From the NCBI GenBank assembly GCA_905209455.1, contig CAJLTA010000001.1, positions 1 through 64,000 of the forward strand: a DNA stretch of 64,000 nt, given 5' to 3'. This stretch comes from an uncultured Collinsella sp. (GTDB lineage: Bacteria > Actinomycetota > Coriobacteriia > Coriobacteriales > Coriobacteriaceae). The notes under the pieces were generated by a model, which was given only the letters and a program-made list of their open reading frames with translations, searched no databases and had not been told where the DNA came from. Position numbers and translations under genes: made by a program. Below, piece after piece: positions 48,090-56,481 of this stretch (its first letter is position 1; the number at the start of each line of letters is the position of its first letter).

Positions 48090-49980
48090 GACATCCGCTC
48101 AGGCCCGTCCGGCCAATCTGCGTCGAACGCTCCGCCGTTTGCTCAGCTACATGGGACATGCCAAGTTCTCGCTGCTGGCGGTTGGTGTGCTGGCCTCCGT
48201 CGCCGCCATCGCGAGTCTTGCCGGCACCTATATGGTGCGCCCCATCGTCAACGGCTTGGCCGCGGGTGGGGAGGAGCTGCTTACCAAGCAGGTTTTCTTT
48301 ACGGCCGTCATCTACGCCGCGGGCGTGCTCTCGGCCTTGGGTTACTCGCAGATCATGGTGCGCGCGGCCCAGCGCGTGGTGTCCGATATTCGCCGCGACT
48401 TGTTCGCGCACATCCAGACGCTGCCGCTCAGTTACTTCGACAGTACGCGCTCGGGCGACATCATGAGTTTCTTCACCAACGACGTCGACACGGTCTCCGA
48501 GGCACTCAACAACAGCTTTGCCAACGTGATTCAGGCGACCATTCAGGTGATTGGCACCACAGCCATGCTCATCATCCTTAACTGGCAGCTCACGATTATC
48601 ACCCTTGTGTGCGACGCGGCCATTGTGCTGTATGCGCGCTACTCGGGTATCCGCTCCAAGCGCTTTTTTGCCGCCCAGCAGGCATCGCTCGGCGACTTGG
48701 ACGGATACGTCGAGGAGATGGTCTCGGGCCAAAAGGTCATTAAGGTCTTTAACCACGAGCAGGCCAATGTTGCCGGTTTTGACACGCGCAACCAGGAGCT
48801 GCGCCGTACCGGTGGCGCCGCACAGGCCTACGCCAACTCGATGGTGCCCATGACCGTGGTGATCGGCTACGTCAACTACGCCATCGTCGCCGTGGCGGGC
48901 GGCATGCTCTGCATCAAGGGACTTGCCGACGTGGGTGCACTCGCGAGCTACCTGGTCTTTGTGCGCCAGGCGGCCATGCCCATCAACCAGTTCACGCAGC
49001 TGGGCAACTTCTTACTCAACGCGCTGGCCGGTGCCGAGCGCCTGTTTGCCGTCATGGACCTTAAGCCCGAGGTGGACGAGGGCTGCGTGGAGCTGGTGCA
49101 GACGGGCGACGCGGCGTGGGCGTGGAAGATTCCCGAGGGCCAGGGTGTGGGCACGTATGGACATCTGCACGATGTGGCCTCAGTCGATGACGCGGGCCGT
49201 GCGGTGGCCGCCGACGGCACCGAGCTTGTCACCGGCCTTGTCCCGCTCGCCGGCGACGTGCGCTTCCATGCCGTGGACTTTTCATACGTGCCAGGCACCC
49301 GCGTGCTCACGGATCTCAACCTGTTCGCCAAGCCGGGGCAAAAGATCGCCTTTGTTGGCTCGACGGGCGCCGGAAAGACGACCATCACTAACCTCATCAA
49401 CCGCTTCTATGAGGTCGATGATGGCGAGATTACGTACGACGGCATCGACGTCAAGCACATTGCCAAGGCCAGCCTGCGCGGGTCGCTCGGCATTGTGCTG
49501 CAGGATACGCACCTGTTTAGCGGCACCATTGCGCAGAACATCCGCTTTGGCAAGCTCGACGCGACCGACGAGGAGGTGCGTGCCGCCGCTGAGGCCGCCT
49601 GCGCCGACTCGTTTATCCGCCGCCTGCCGCAAGGCTACGACACGCCGGTCACGGCCGATGGTGCCAACTTGTCTCAGGGCCAGCGCCAGCTGCTCGCCAT
49701 CGCGCGCGTGGCCGTGGCCGATCCGCCGGTGCTCATCTTGGACGAGGCCACGAGCTCCATCGACACGCGCACCGAAAAGCTCATCGAGCGCGGCATGGAC
49801 CGCATCATGCGCGGCCGCACCACATTTATGATTGCGCACCGCCTGTCCACCGTCCGCGACGCCGACGCCATCATGGTCCTCGAACACGGCCGCATTATCG
49901 AGCGCGGCACCCACGAGGAGCTCCTGGCCCAGCACGGCGAATACTGGCAGCTCGCGCATGGTTTAAAAGAGCTGGATTAA
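48082..49980 (+). CDS. ABC exporter half-transporter with canonical ATP site
   Basis: A 632-residue partner of the previous protein. The membrane domain covers about residues 15-335. The ATPase domain has GSTGAGKTT, LSQGQRQLL, VLILDEATSSID with the catalytic Glu, and IAHRLST with the switch His, so this half carries the working motifs missing in its partner. A polar insert of about 45 residues (about 345-390, QTGDAAWAWKIPEGQ region) between the membrane and ATPase domains is unusual and also occurs in related actinobacterial exporters. The start at 48082 is fixed by GGAAGGAGGTGAG and overlaps the upstream gene. The pair probably exports a drug, lipid or peptide. Confidence 0.9.
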   Translation: MPKTSAQARPANLRRTLRRLLSYMGHAKFSLLAVGVLASVAAIASLAGTYMVRPIVNGLAAGGEELLTKQVFFTAVIYAAGVLSALGYSQIMVRAAQRVVSDIRRDLFAHIQTLPLSYFDSTRSGDIMSFFTNDVDTVSEALNNSFANVIQATIQVIGTTAMLIILNWQLTIITLVCDAAIVLYARYSGIRSKRFFAAQQASLGDLDGYVEEMVSGQKVIKVFNHEQANVAGFDTRNQELRRTGGAAQAYANSMVPMTVVIGYVNYAIVAVAGGMLCIKGLADVGALASYLVFVRQAAMPINQFTQLGNFLLNALAGAERLFAVMDLKPEVDEGCVELVQTGDAAWAWKIPEGQGVGTYGHLHDVASVDDAGRAVAADGTELVTGLVPLAGDVRFHAVDFSYVPGTRVLTDLNLFAKPGQKIAFVGSTGAGKTTITNLINRFYEVDDGEITYDGIDVKHIAKASLRGSLGIVLQDTHLFSGTIAQNIRFGKLDATDEEVRAAAEAACADSFIRRLPQGYDTPVTADGANLSQGQRQLLAIARVAVADPPVLILDEATSSIDTRTEKLIERGMDRIMRGRTTFMIAHRLSTVRDADAIMVLEHGRIIERGTHEELLAQHGEYWQLAHGLKELD

Positions 49981-50029
49981 CCCGTTGGAGTGCGGCTTGC
50001 TCTGGCCCTCCGACCTCTCACCTCGCCCT

Positions 50030-50097
50030 AAACCGCCCCAATTATCGATGTTTTTCTCGATATTGAAGAAAAGCATCGATTTTTGGGACGGTTTTTC
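50030..50097 (+). terminator. Long hairpin after the ABC operon
   Basis: ACCGCCCCAA and TTGGGACGGT close a hairpin whose inner arms carry ATCGATG.TTTTTC and GAAAAGCATCGAT, followed by TTTTT. The GAAAAGCATCGA string recurs in the palindrome at 51274-51334. Confidence 0.7.
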
Positions 50098-50195
50098 TGC
50101 CACTCGACCGAGTGGAATCGCTTTCTTGCGCACGAAGGTGTGCGGACCCGTGGGCAGGGGAATAAGGTTGGTTATCCGACTCCATTGGAGGGCTC

Positions 50196-51233
50196 ATGGA
50201 CCTGCCGATCGTCCTGTCCCATAAGACTGCCTGGCTGTACCACAACGTGGCGCGCCCGTTTGAGCCGCTCTCACGGGCAAGCAGCCTATACGACGAAGAC
50301 TCATTTGCTGGCGAGGTGGAGCCGACTGCGAGCCTCTCCAAATTGGGGCTCGATGCCAAGGGATTGAGGATATCTGCAGCGGTCGAGATTGTCGTCGACT
50401 ATCTGGTCTCACTTGGTATTCCTCAAGAGGAACTCGACCGTATTGATACGCTGGTTAGCTTCGATTTTGAACGCTCTCGGCCGGCGGGTCTCCGACGCCA
50501 TGTGTTTGGGGCGCCCATACCTTCGGATCATCTTATCGAGGTGGCAGAGGGTCTTCTGGTGGTTGATGAGGCCATGTGCCTTGTCCAGGCGGGCTCGTGG
50601 ATGAGCGAGCTCGAGCAGCTTGAGTACGGATTTGAAGTGTGCGCTCGGTATCACCTTAACCATCTGTCGAGCGATGATTATGTCGAGGCCTCGCAGCGAT
50701 ATGCCGTCGCCGACCTGCGTGCTTTTTGCGAGCAGAATCCTTCGCGTCGAGGTGTGAAACGCGCGGCCTCGTTGCTCAAGCGTGTAAAGGACGCTGCCCG
50801 TTCGCCTATGGAGACGGCCACCGCAATCATGGTCGTCGCGAAGCGTTCCCAGGGCGGGCTTGGGTACACCAAGGTCGAGCTCAACCATCGGGTCGATGTT
50901 CCCAACGAGTTCAAGTATCTCGCAAAGGCTGAGTATTTCGAGATCGACGTATATGCGCCTGCGAGCGGTACGGGGATTGAATACAACGGATCGGACCATC
51001 TTGATAAACAACGCAGTGCGTCGGACGCGGAGCGTATGGCCGTGCTGAGTGCGCTGGGCTTGAGGGTGACCGTCCTCACCGGGACTCAGTTTGCCCATCA
51101 GCTGCAATTGCACCGGGCGATGAACGCAATCGCGCTCGCTATGGGTCTCAAGTGCGACCGAAGCGAGACATTCCAGAAACGTCAGAACGACCTGCGGGAA
51201 TTCGTGATTCGGCACTGGGACGGCGGACTCTAG
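50196..51233 (+). CDS. Uncharacterised protein with a PD-(D/E)xK-like C-terminal domain
   Basis: I cannot name this 345-residue protein. The N-terminal 180 residues open with LPIVLSHKTAWLYHNVARP and later show RRHVFGAPIPSDHLIEVAEGLLVVDEAMCLVQAGSWMSELEQLEYGFEV, a layout I associate with a family of unnamed Coriobacteriia proteins. That recalls AbiEi-like regulators of abortive-infection modules, without a firm match. The C-terminal part has YFEIDVYAP (Asp251), GIEYNGSDH (Glu262, His268) and RSASDAERMAVLSALGLRVTVLTGTQF, which fits DUF559/Vsr-like nuclease domains (Asp, then Glu-x-(D/N)-G-x-x-His). A ribosome binding site GGAGGG lies before the ATG. It stands alone between repeat elements, often a sign of lateral gain. 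Function unknown. Confidence 0.65.
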   Translation: MDLPIVLSHKTAWLYHNVARPFEPLSRASSLYDEDSFAGEVEPTASLSKLGLDAKGLRISAAVEIVVDYLVSLGIPQEELDRIDTLVSFDFERSRPAGLRRHVFGAPIPSDHLIEVAEGLLVVDEAMCLVQAGSWMSELEQLEYGFEVCARYHLNHLSSDDYVEASQRYAVADLRAFCEQNPSRRGVKRAASLLKRVKDAARSPMETATAIMVVAKRSQGGLGYTKVELNHRVDVPNEFKYLAKAEYFEIDVYAPASGTGIEYNGSDHLDKQRSASDAERMAVLSALGLRVTVLTGTQFAHQLQLHRAMNAIALAMGLKCDRSETFQKRQNDLREFVIRHWDGGL

Positions 51234-51273
51234 GGGCGCTCTGGCCCTTCTACGGGGTGCCGTGGGCGGGCAA

Positions 51274-51334
51274 ACCATCACAACATTCGACGTTTTTTGC
51301 CAAAAACGGGAAAAGCATCGAATGTTGTGATGGT
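51274..51334. repeat. 61-bp palindrome ACCATCACAACATTC family, copy 1
   Basis: ACCATCACAACATTCGA (51274-51290) and TCGAATGTTGTGATGGT (51318-51334) are perfect 17-base arms. The same arms occur at 55399-55461 around a different centre. Confidence 0.85.
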
Positions 51335-51466
51335 CTGTGCTGAGGATGGGCTTGGGAAGCCCGTTTTGCTCGAAGTGACCTGTCCTGTCGTACGGGTGTC
51401 GGCATGATTCTCTTGTGGGGTATTATGTTTTCCGAAGAATAAAACGCCGCGCGAGGGGAGGGCTGC

Positions 51467-52522
51467 GTGGACGGGCTCGTGCAACATGATGGCTTTGGCC
51501 GCGATATCAACTACCTGCGCATTGCCGTTACCGACAAGTGCAATTTCCGCTGCATCTATTGCATGCCGGCCGACGGCGTGGGGCCCCGTGCGCACGACGA
51601 GCTGCTCAGCGCCGAGGAAATCGCCCGCTTTGTGCGCCTGGTGGCGGGAGAGGGCATTCGCCGCGTGCGCCTGACGGGTGGCGAGCCGCTGGTAAGCCGC
51701 CGTATCATCCCGCTCATTCGCGACATCCGTGCGATTCCGCAGATCGAGGATATCTCGCTCACCACCAATGGCGCCCTGCTGCCCAACCTGGCGCCACAGC
51801 TCAAAGACGCAGGACTTAACCGCGTCAACATTTCGCTCGACACACTCGACCCTACGCTCTTTGGAAAGATCACGCGTCTGGGCCGACTCGAGCAGACCAT
51901 GGCCGGCATCGACGCAGCGCTGGCTTGGGGCTTTGAGCCCGTTAAGGTCAACTGCGTTGTGGTGCGCCGGCTCAACCAGGATGTGGCGGCCCTTGCACGA
52001 CTGACCGTCGACCGCCCTATCCACCTGCGCTTTATCGAATACATGCCCATCGGCGACGAGCGCACGAGCTCGCATTGTGCCGTGGACCCTCATACCCCTT
52101 CGCTCAATCCCGAGCTGTGGGATGCGAGCGATACCGTGCCGAGTGACGAGCTGCGGGCGCGTATTAATGCCGGGGCCGCCGCGGCTGGCTTGGGCGAGCT
52201 CGAACCGCTTAAGATCACCGACGCTCCTGCTGGTGCGGGCCCCGCGCGCTATTGGCACTTTCCGGGCGCGGCGGGAACGGTCGGCTTCATTAGCGCCATG
52301 TCCAATCATTTTTGCGCGAGCTGCAACCGTCTGCGCCTGACGGCAGACGGCAACGTGCGCCCGTGCCTGTTTAGCGATGCCGAATATTCGGTGCGTGAGG
52401 CGCTGCGCCGTGGTGATGATATGCAGGTACTTTCGATTTGGCGCGATGCCGTGGCCCACAAACCGCAGGAACACGCGATAATTGAGGGCACGCAACGATT
52501 TATGTCTCAAATCGGAGGATGA
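51467..52522 (+). CDS. moaA: GTP 3',8-cyclase, molybdenum cofactor synthesis
   Basis: A radical SAM enzyme that converts GTP to 3',8-cyclo-7,8-dihydro-GTP, the first step to molybdopterin. The 351-residue protein has the SAM cluster motif CNFRCIYC (Cys25, 29 and 32), RLTGGEPL, and the C-terminal second 4Fe-4S cluster CASCNRLRLTADGNVRPC. The final residues do not end in the usual GG pair exactly but in SQIGG, which does give the GG tail needed for activity. The start is a GTG with GGGGAGGG six bases upstream. moaC-mobB begins four bases after the stop, so the two are one operon. moaB/mogA, moaD, moaE and moeA are not in the window. Confidence 0.93.
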   Translation: MDGLVQHDGFGRDINYLRIAVTDKCNFRCIYCMPADGVGPRAHDELLSAEEIARFVRLVAGEGIRRVRLTGGEPLVSRRIIPLIRDIRAIPQIEDISLTTNGALLPNLAPQLKDAGLNRVNISLDTLDPTLFGKITRLGRLEQTMAGIDAALAWGFEPVKVNCVVVRRLNQDVAALARLTVDRPIHLRFIEYMPIGDERTSSHCAVDPHTPSLNPELWDASDTVPSDELRARINAGAAAAGLGELEPLKITDAPAGAGPARYWHFPGAAGTVGFISAMSNHFCASCNRLRLTADGNVRPCLFSDAEYSVREALRRGDDMQVLSIWRDAVAHKPQEHAIIEGTQRFMSQIGG

Positions 52523-52526
52523 TCAT

Positions 52527-53822
52527 ATGGCCAAGAGCAGGTACGCCGATGCCACCAAGGCCGCTCGCAGGGCCGCGATGTCTGCCCACAAAGTCACGGC
52601 TGCGGCCAGCGATGCCGTTGCAGGCGCGCAGCCGACTGCCAGCGCTGCCACCGAGCCCGCCCGTGACGCCCGTCGCGACGAGCTGACGCACGTGGACGCC
52701 AAGGGTGAGGTACGCATGGTCGACGTGTCCGACAAGGCCGAGACTCATCGCACTGCCATCGCCGAGGGCACCATCCTCATGCACCCCGAGACGCAAGCCA
52801 TGGTGCTGCAGGACCGCGCCAAAAAGGGCGACGTGCTTGCCTGCGCACGCGTGGCGGGCATCATGGCCATCAAGCGCACGAGCGACATCATTCCCATGTG
52901 CCATCCGTTGCTCATTACCAAGAGCAAGTGTGATATTGCGCCCATCGCTCCGGCGGGGACGCCTGTCGATGACGTGCCCGAGGGCTGGGCGCCGGCGCGC
53001 GCGGACGGACAGGTTGGCTTTCACGTGCTGGTCACGGCGGGCGTGACGGGCAAGACGGGTATCGAGATGGAGGCTCTGACCGGCGCGAGCGCTGCATGTC
53101 TTACGATTTATGACATGTGCAAGGCCGTCGATCGCGGCATGGAGATCGTCGACGTGCGCCTGCTGCACAAGGAAGGCGGCCGCTCGGGCATATGGGACCG
53201 CGCAGAGCGTCAGGCCGCTGCTGTTGAGGCCGTGGGAGCCGCGGGCGACGCACCCGCGAGCGCACCCATCGCCGTCGCGCCCGCAGTTCCCGCCCCGGCC
53301 GTCCCCGCGATCGCGTTTATCGGCTACCAAAATTCGGGCAAGACCACACTCGTCGAGAAGGTTATCGCCGAGCTCACCCGCCGCGGTCTGCGCGTGGGTT
53401 CGCTCAAGCATCATGGGCATCACGGCTTTGATATCGACGTGCCCGCTAAGGACACCTGGCGCCATCACCAGGCCGGATCCAAGCACGTGGGGCTCATCTG
53501 CGCCACGCGCTGGGCGGAGTACGCCGACACGCGCGAGGAGGACGAGATGCCCGCGCGCGAGCTGCTGTCGCGTTACAACGATGTTGACGTGGTGATCATC
53601 GAGGGCTACAAGACCGAGGGCTTCGACAATATCGTGGTCGCGCGCTCCGGTGTCGACCGTCTACGCGGCAAGAGCTCGCTCGACCTGGTCGATGGCCACA
53701 CGCTGGCCCTTGCCTGCAACGAGGCCTTGGCGCGTCAGGCCTTCGACGCCGGCTTTGCGACCCGAGCCATCAACATCAACGACGCCCGAGCCATCTGCGA
53801 TTTGATTCAAGACCACCTTTAA
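52527..53822 (+). CDS. MoaC-MobB fusion protein
   Basis: A 431-residue fusion of two molybdenum cofactor proteins. After about 50 Ala-rich residues, MoaC covers about 52-215: MVDVSDKAETHRTAIAEGTI, MCHPLLITK, GKTGIEMEALTGAS and YDMCKAVDRGM. It turns the MoaA product into cyclic pyranopterin monophosphate. An Ala/Pro linker (about 228-262) leads to MobB (about 263-431), with the P-loop GYQNSGKTTL, LKHHGHHGFD and DVVIIEGYKTEG. MobB is a GTP-binding helper in attaching a nucleotide to molybdopterin. GGAGG precedes ATG 52527; the longer frame overlaps moaA. Fusing an early and a late step is uncommon. A palindromic repeat and a terminator follow. Confidence 0.92.
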   Translation: MAKSRYADATKAARRAAMSAHKVTAAASDAVAGAQPTASAATEPARDARRDELTHVDAKGEVRMVDVSDKAETHRTAIAEGTILMHPETQAMVLQDRAKKGDVLACARVAGIMAIKRTSDIIPMCHPLLITKSKCDIAPIAPAGTPVDDVPEGWAPARADGQVGFHVLVTAGVTGKTGIEMEALTGASAACLTIYDMCKAVDRGMEIVDVRLLHKEGGRSGIWDRAERQAAAVEAVGAAGDAPASAPIAVAPAVPAPAVPAIAFIGYQNSGKTTLVEKVIAELTRRGLRVGSLKHHGHHGFDIDVPAKDTWRHHQAGSKHVGLICATRWAEYADTREEDEMPARELLSRYNDVDVVIIEGYKTEGFDNIVVARSGVDRLRGKSSLDLVDGHTLALACNEALARQAFDAGFATRAININDARAICDLIQDHL

Positions 53823-53850
53823 GGGCCGGCTCGCTGCGCTGCCATAACAT

Positions 53851-53890
53851 GCCAAAAAGGGACAGGTTTCTTTTGGCAGGTTTTATCTGG
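53851..53890. repeat. Dispersed repeat, copy of 26384-26422 in reverse
   Basis: GCCAAAAAGGGACAGGTTTC...TTTTATCTGG matches the reverse complement of 26384-26422 with few changes. Confidence 0.6.
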
Positions 53891-53903
53891 GCAAATGCCA
53901 TTT

Positions 53904-53942
53904 CCACCACAAAGGGGCTAGGCACCTTTGTGGTGGTTTTTG
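53904..53942 (+). terminator. CCACCAC...GTGGTGG terminator-like repeat after moaC-mobB
   Basis: CCACCACAAAGG (53904-53915) pairs with CCTTTGTGGTGG (53925-53936), followed by TTTTTG. The best-formed copy of the family at 39554, 55494 and 56450. Confidence 0.75.
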
Positions 53943-54110
53943 CTTTGGTAGATGTGTGGGATATGCCTTACAATCTACCAAGTAGTCCACGACGGGCGAA
54001 AAACGGAGAGAAGGGGCTTGATGCGTCCTTAATGTTTCATGCGGAAAGATTGATTTGACGGATGGTGGCGAATGCCCACCGCCCGTATTCGTATGAAACA
54101 AGGAGTCTCC

Positions 54111-55397
54111 ATGTTCGCCTCTCTTCTCTCAAAACCTCAACCTTCGCTGTCCGCGCAGGCCAAGCGCCTGGTGGCGATGCGCTTTCTCATCTACACCGGT
54201 TTTCAGACCAGCTACTTTATCGGCGTCATCGGAACGCTCACCTATGCAGACAATGCCTCGGTCGTGGCGACATCGCTGGCTGTCCTTTTTATGAACGTAT
54301 TCGTGATCTTGGGATCCTTCGCGGGCGGCGCGGTGCTCGACGCCTGGGGCCCGTGCCGCCATTTCTTGCTGAGCATCATCAGCACGCTGGTAACCGGCGC
54401 GGCGATCCTCGTTTTTGGCAGCGCGGCTGGCATCGTCCTGCTCGGCGCGGTGCTCCTGGGCTTTGTGATGGGGTTCGCCCAGCCCATCGCCACATCCTAT
54501 CCGGCCTACCTTACCGACGACCCCGTCGAGCTTAAAGATATCAACTCCGCCATCGCCATGTTTTCAAACGTGAGTATCATCGTTGGCCCCACACTGGGCG
54601 GCTTTGTCGCGGCGGCTGCATCGTCACGCGCGGTGTTCGTACTCATGATGATCTTTACCGTACTGGCGCTCGTCGCCGGTTGGGGCTTTAGGCAAAGTGC
54701 AGGCCAGGCCGCCACACACGAAGGCAAACCCGCGGTCGGCGACATCACATCAGATAAGGCCAGCCAAAGCCCCGACCCCAACACATCTTCCCGCGTCACC
54801 TTCGCGACCAGCATCAAGACGGTCTTTACCAACAGCGTCCTCGCCCTGCTGTTCTGCATTATTTTCCTTTCGAACTTTGGCTACGGTGCCTTCGATCCGC
54901 TGGAGTCGTTCTTCTACCGCGATGTCCTGCACGTCGGCGTTGAGTGGATGGGCTGGCTCTCGTCGGCCAGCGGTGTAGGCGCGGTGCTGGGCGCCGTCCT
55001 CGCGCTCCGCTTGCCACCGCACCTGGTCAACCTTAAAACGCTGCTCGTGGCGCTTATGTCCGTGGGCCTGGGAAGTTTACTCTATGTGGGAACGCCGTAC
55101 GTGGGCGTGGCCCTTGTCGGCCAGATTGCTCTGGGCGTGGCTTGGGGCGTCGTCAACCCGCTCCACAACACCATCGTGCAAACGACGGCACCGCTCGAGC
55201 AGCTCGGTCGCGTCAACTCGGTCATGGGTTTTGGCAACATGTTCGCCGGCGTGGCGCCGCTGGCGCTTGCCCCGTGGCTGGCGGCGACATTTGGCGTGCA
55301 GCAGACGCTCGTAGGGGCGGGCATGGTCGTGACGGCGGTTCCCGCGGCGTTGCTTCTGTTTGGCCGCCGGCATTTTGATCGTGCCGCGAGGCGGTAA
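54111..55397 (+). CDS. MFS transporter
   Basis: A 12-helix major facilitator of 428 residues. Helices start at RFLIYTGFQTSYFIGVIGTLTYA. The loop between helices 2 and 3 is GGAVLDAWGPCRHFLL, a weak form of MFS motif A. A polar loop with repeated Ser/Pro/Lys residues at about 203-245 separates the two halves, and the end of the second half reads GRVNSVMGFGNMFAGVAPLALAPWLAATFGVQQT. It has no close tie to a known substrate group; drug or metabolite export is a guess. AAGGAG stands before ATG 54111; the earlier in-frame Met at 54072 lacks one. A palindrome lies directly after the stop. Confidence 0.82.
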   Translation: MFASLLSKPQPSLSAQAKRLVAMRFLIYTGFQTSYFIGVIGTLTYADNASVVATSLAVLFMNVFVILGSFAGGAVLDAWGPCRHFLLSIISTLVTGAAILVFGSAAGIVLLGAVLLGFVMGFAQPIATSYPAYLTDDPVELKDINSAIAMFSNVSIIVGPTLGGFVAAAASSRAVFVLMMIFTVLALVAGWGFRQSAGQAATHEGKPAVGDITSDKASQSPDPNTSSRVTFATSIKTVFTNSVLALLFCIIFLSNFGYGAFDPLESFFYRDVLHVGVEWMGWLSSASGVGAVLGAVLALRLPPHLVNLKTLLVALMSVGLGSLLYVGTPYVGVALVGQIALGVAWGVVNPLHNTIVQTTAPLEQLGRVNSVMGFGNMFAGVAPLALAPWLAATFGVQQTLVGAGMVVTAVPAALLLFGRRHFDRAARR

Positions 55398-55398
55398 A

Positions 55399-55461
55399 AA
55401 CCATCACAACATTCAGCGAAAATCGCGATTTTGCCGAAAAACGTCGAATGTTGTGATGGTT
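55399..55461. repeat. 63-bp palindrome ACCATCACAACATTC family, copy 2
   Basis: AACCATCACAACATTC (55399-55414) and GAATGTTGTGATGGTT (55446-55461) are perfect 16-base arms. They are identical in their core to copy 1 at 51274-51334. The centre (GCGAAAATCGCGATTTTGCC) is different and itself palindromic. Confidence 0.85.
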
Positions 55462-55493
55462 TGCGCTCCGGCCAGGCCACCCTTCGGGTTCGG

Positions 55494-55523
55494 CCACCAC
55501 AAAGGGGGCAGGCACCTTTGTGG
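55494..55523. repeat. CCACCAC...TTTGTGG repeat, partial copy
   Basis: CCACCACAAAGG and CACCTTTGTGG pair, but the outer end of the right arm is changed (TGGCG) and no T-tract follows. It lies before the HAD gene. Confidence 0.6.
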
Positions 55524-55613
55524 CGATCGGGTCCCAGCGGCCTGCGCCTTGGTATACCATGTACGCCGTTCACGAATACGCCCCACACCGCCGCACAACC
55601 CAGAAAGGCCCCC

Positions 55614-56435
55614 ATGGACACCACCTTCAGCCACATTAAAGCCGTGTTCTGCGATATCGACGGCACACTGCTCACGAGCCAGCACACGGTGTCCCCGCGC
55701 ACCGTGGCGGCGATTCGCGCACTGCGCGAGCGCGGCGTGCTCTTTGGCCTGTGCACCGGGCGCGACGCCCGCGCGACCGAGGCCATGTACGAGCTCTGGG
55801 GTATCGAAGGCCTGGTGGACGTGCTGGTGGGCTGCGGCGGCGCCGAGGTCATCGACCGTGCACACGGCATCAACGAGCTGAGCTACCCGCTACCGGGCGA
55901 GACCATCGCACGCATCTGCAAGCACATGGCGGACCTTCCGGCAACACCCGTCTGCCCCCGAGACGGCGTGTTCTACGTGCCCGAGAGCAACGCGTGTGTC
56001 GAGCACCTGTCGCGCGTCGACGGTGTGCTCTACCAGGTGGTCGATTTTGCCGAGTTGTTGCGCGAGCCGCAGCCCAAGGTGATGTTTACCATGGCGCCCG
56101 AGGTAATGCCGCGGGTGATTGAGCGGGCGTCGACGTTTGCCGATAACACTGTTAAGGCGGCCGCCCTGCAAACCACGCAGCGGCTTTACGAGTTCATGGA
56201 TCCGCGCGTGTCCAAGACGCGCGGCCTTGTGCGCGTGGCGGAGCTCAACGACATGGAGCTCCAGGACATCTGCGTGTTTGGCGATGCGGACAACGACACC
56301 TGCATGGTGGCTGACGCCGGCGTGGGCGTGGCCATGGCAAACGGCAGCGACGCCACCCGTGCCGCCGCCGACTTTGTGACCGCGAGCAACGACAAAGACG
56401 GCATCGCGATCTTTATCGAGGAGCATCTGCTGTAG
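55614..56435 (+). CDS. HAD-superfamily phosphatase, Cof-type
   Basis: A 273-residue Cof/YidA-type phosphatase (HAD IIB). Motif I is VFCDIDGTLL (nucleophile Asp14, acid Asp16). A LCTGRDAR motif II follows. Motifs III and IV appear late as a Lys in the cap-to-core region and FGDADNDTCMVADAG, with VGVAMANGSDATRAAADFVT after it, as in all family members. The cap domain (about 85-190) sets the substrate, usually a sugar phosphate, FMN or a similar small molecule, but it cannot be read here. AGAAAGG stands before ATG 55614; longer frames run into repeats. The gene is single and is followed by a CCACCAC repeat. Confidence 0.88.
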   Translation: MDTTFSHIKAVFCDIDGTLLTSQHTVSPRTVAAIRALRERGVLFGLCTGRDARATEAMYELWGIEGLVDVLVGCGGAEVIDRAHGINELSYPLPGETIARICKHMADLPATPVCPRDGVFYVPESNACVEHLSRVDGVLYQVVDFAELLREPQPKVMFTMAPEVMPRVIERASTFADNTVKAAALQTTQRLYEFMDPRVSKTRGLVRVAELNDMELQDICVFGDADNDTCMVADAGVGVAMANGSDATRAAADFVTASNDKDGIAIFIEEHLL

Positions 56436-56449
56436 CGCCGGGGGAGAAC

Positions 56450-56481
56450 CACCACAAAGGGGCAGGCACCTTTGCGGTGGC
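56450..56481 (+). repeat. CCACCAC...CGGTGG repeat after the HAD gene
   Basis: CCACCACAAAGG (56450-56461) pairs with CCTTTGCGGTGG (about 56470-56481). One base of the right arm differs from the other copies. It probably works as a terminator for the phosphatase gene. Confidence 0.65.
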
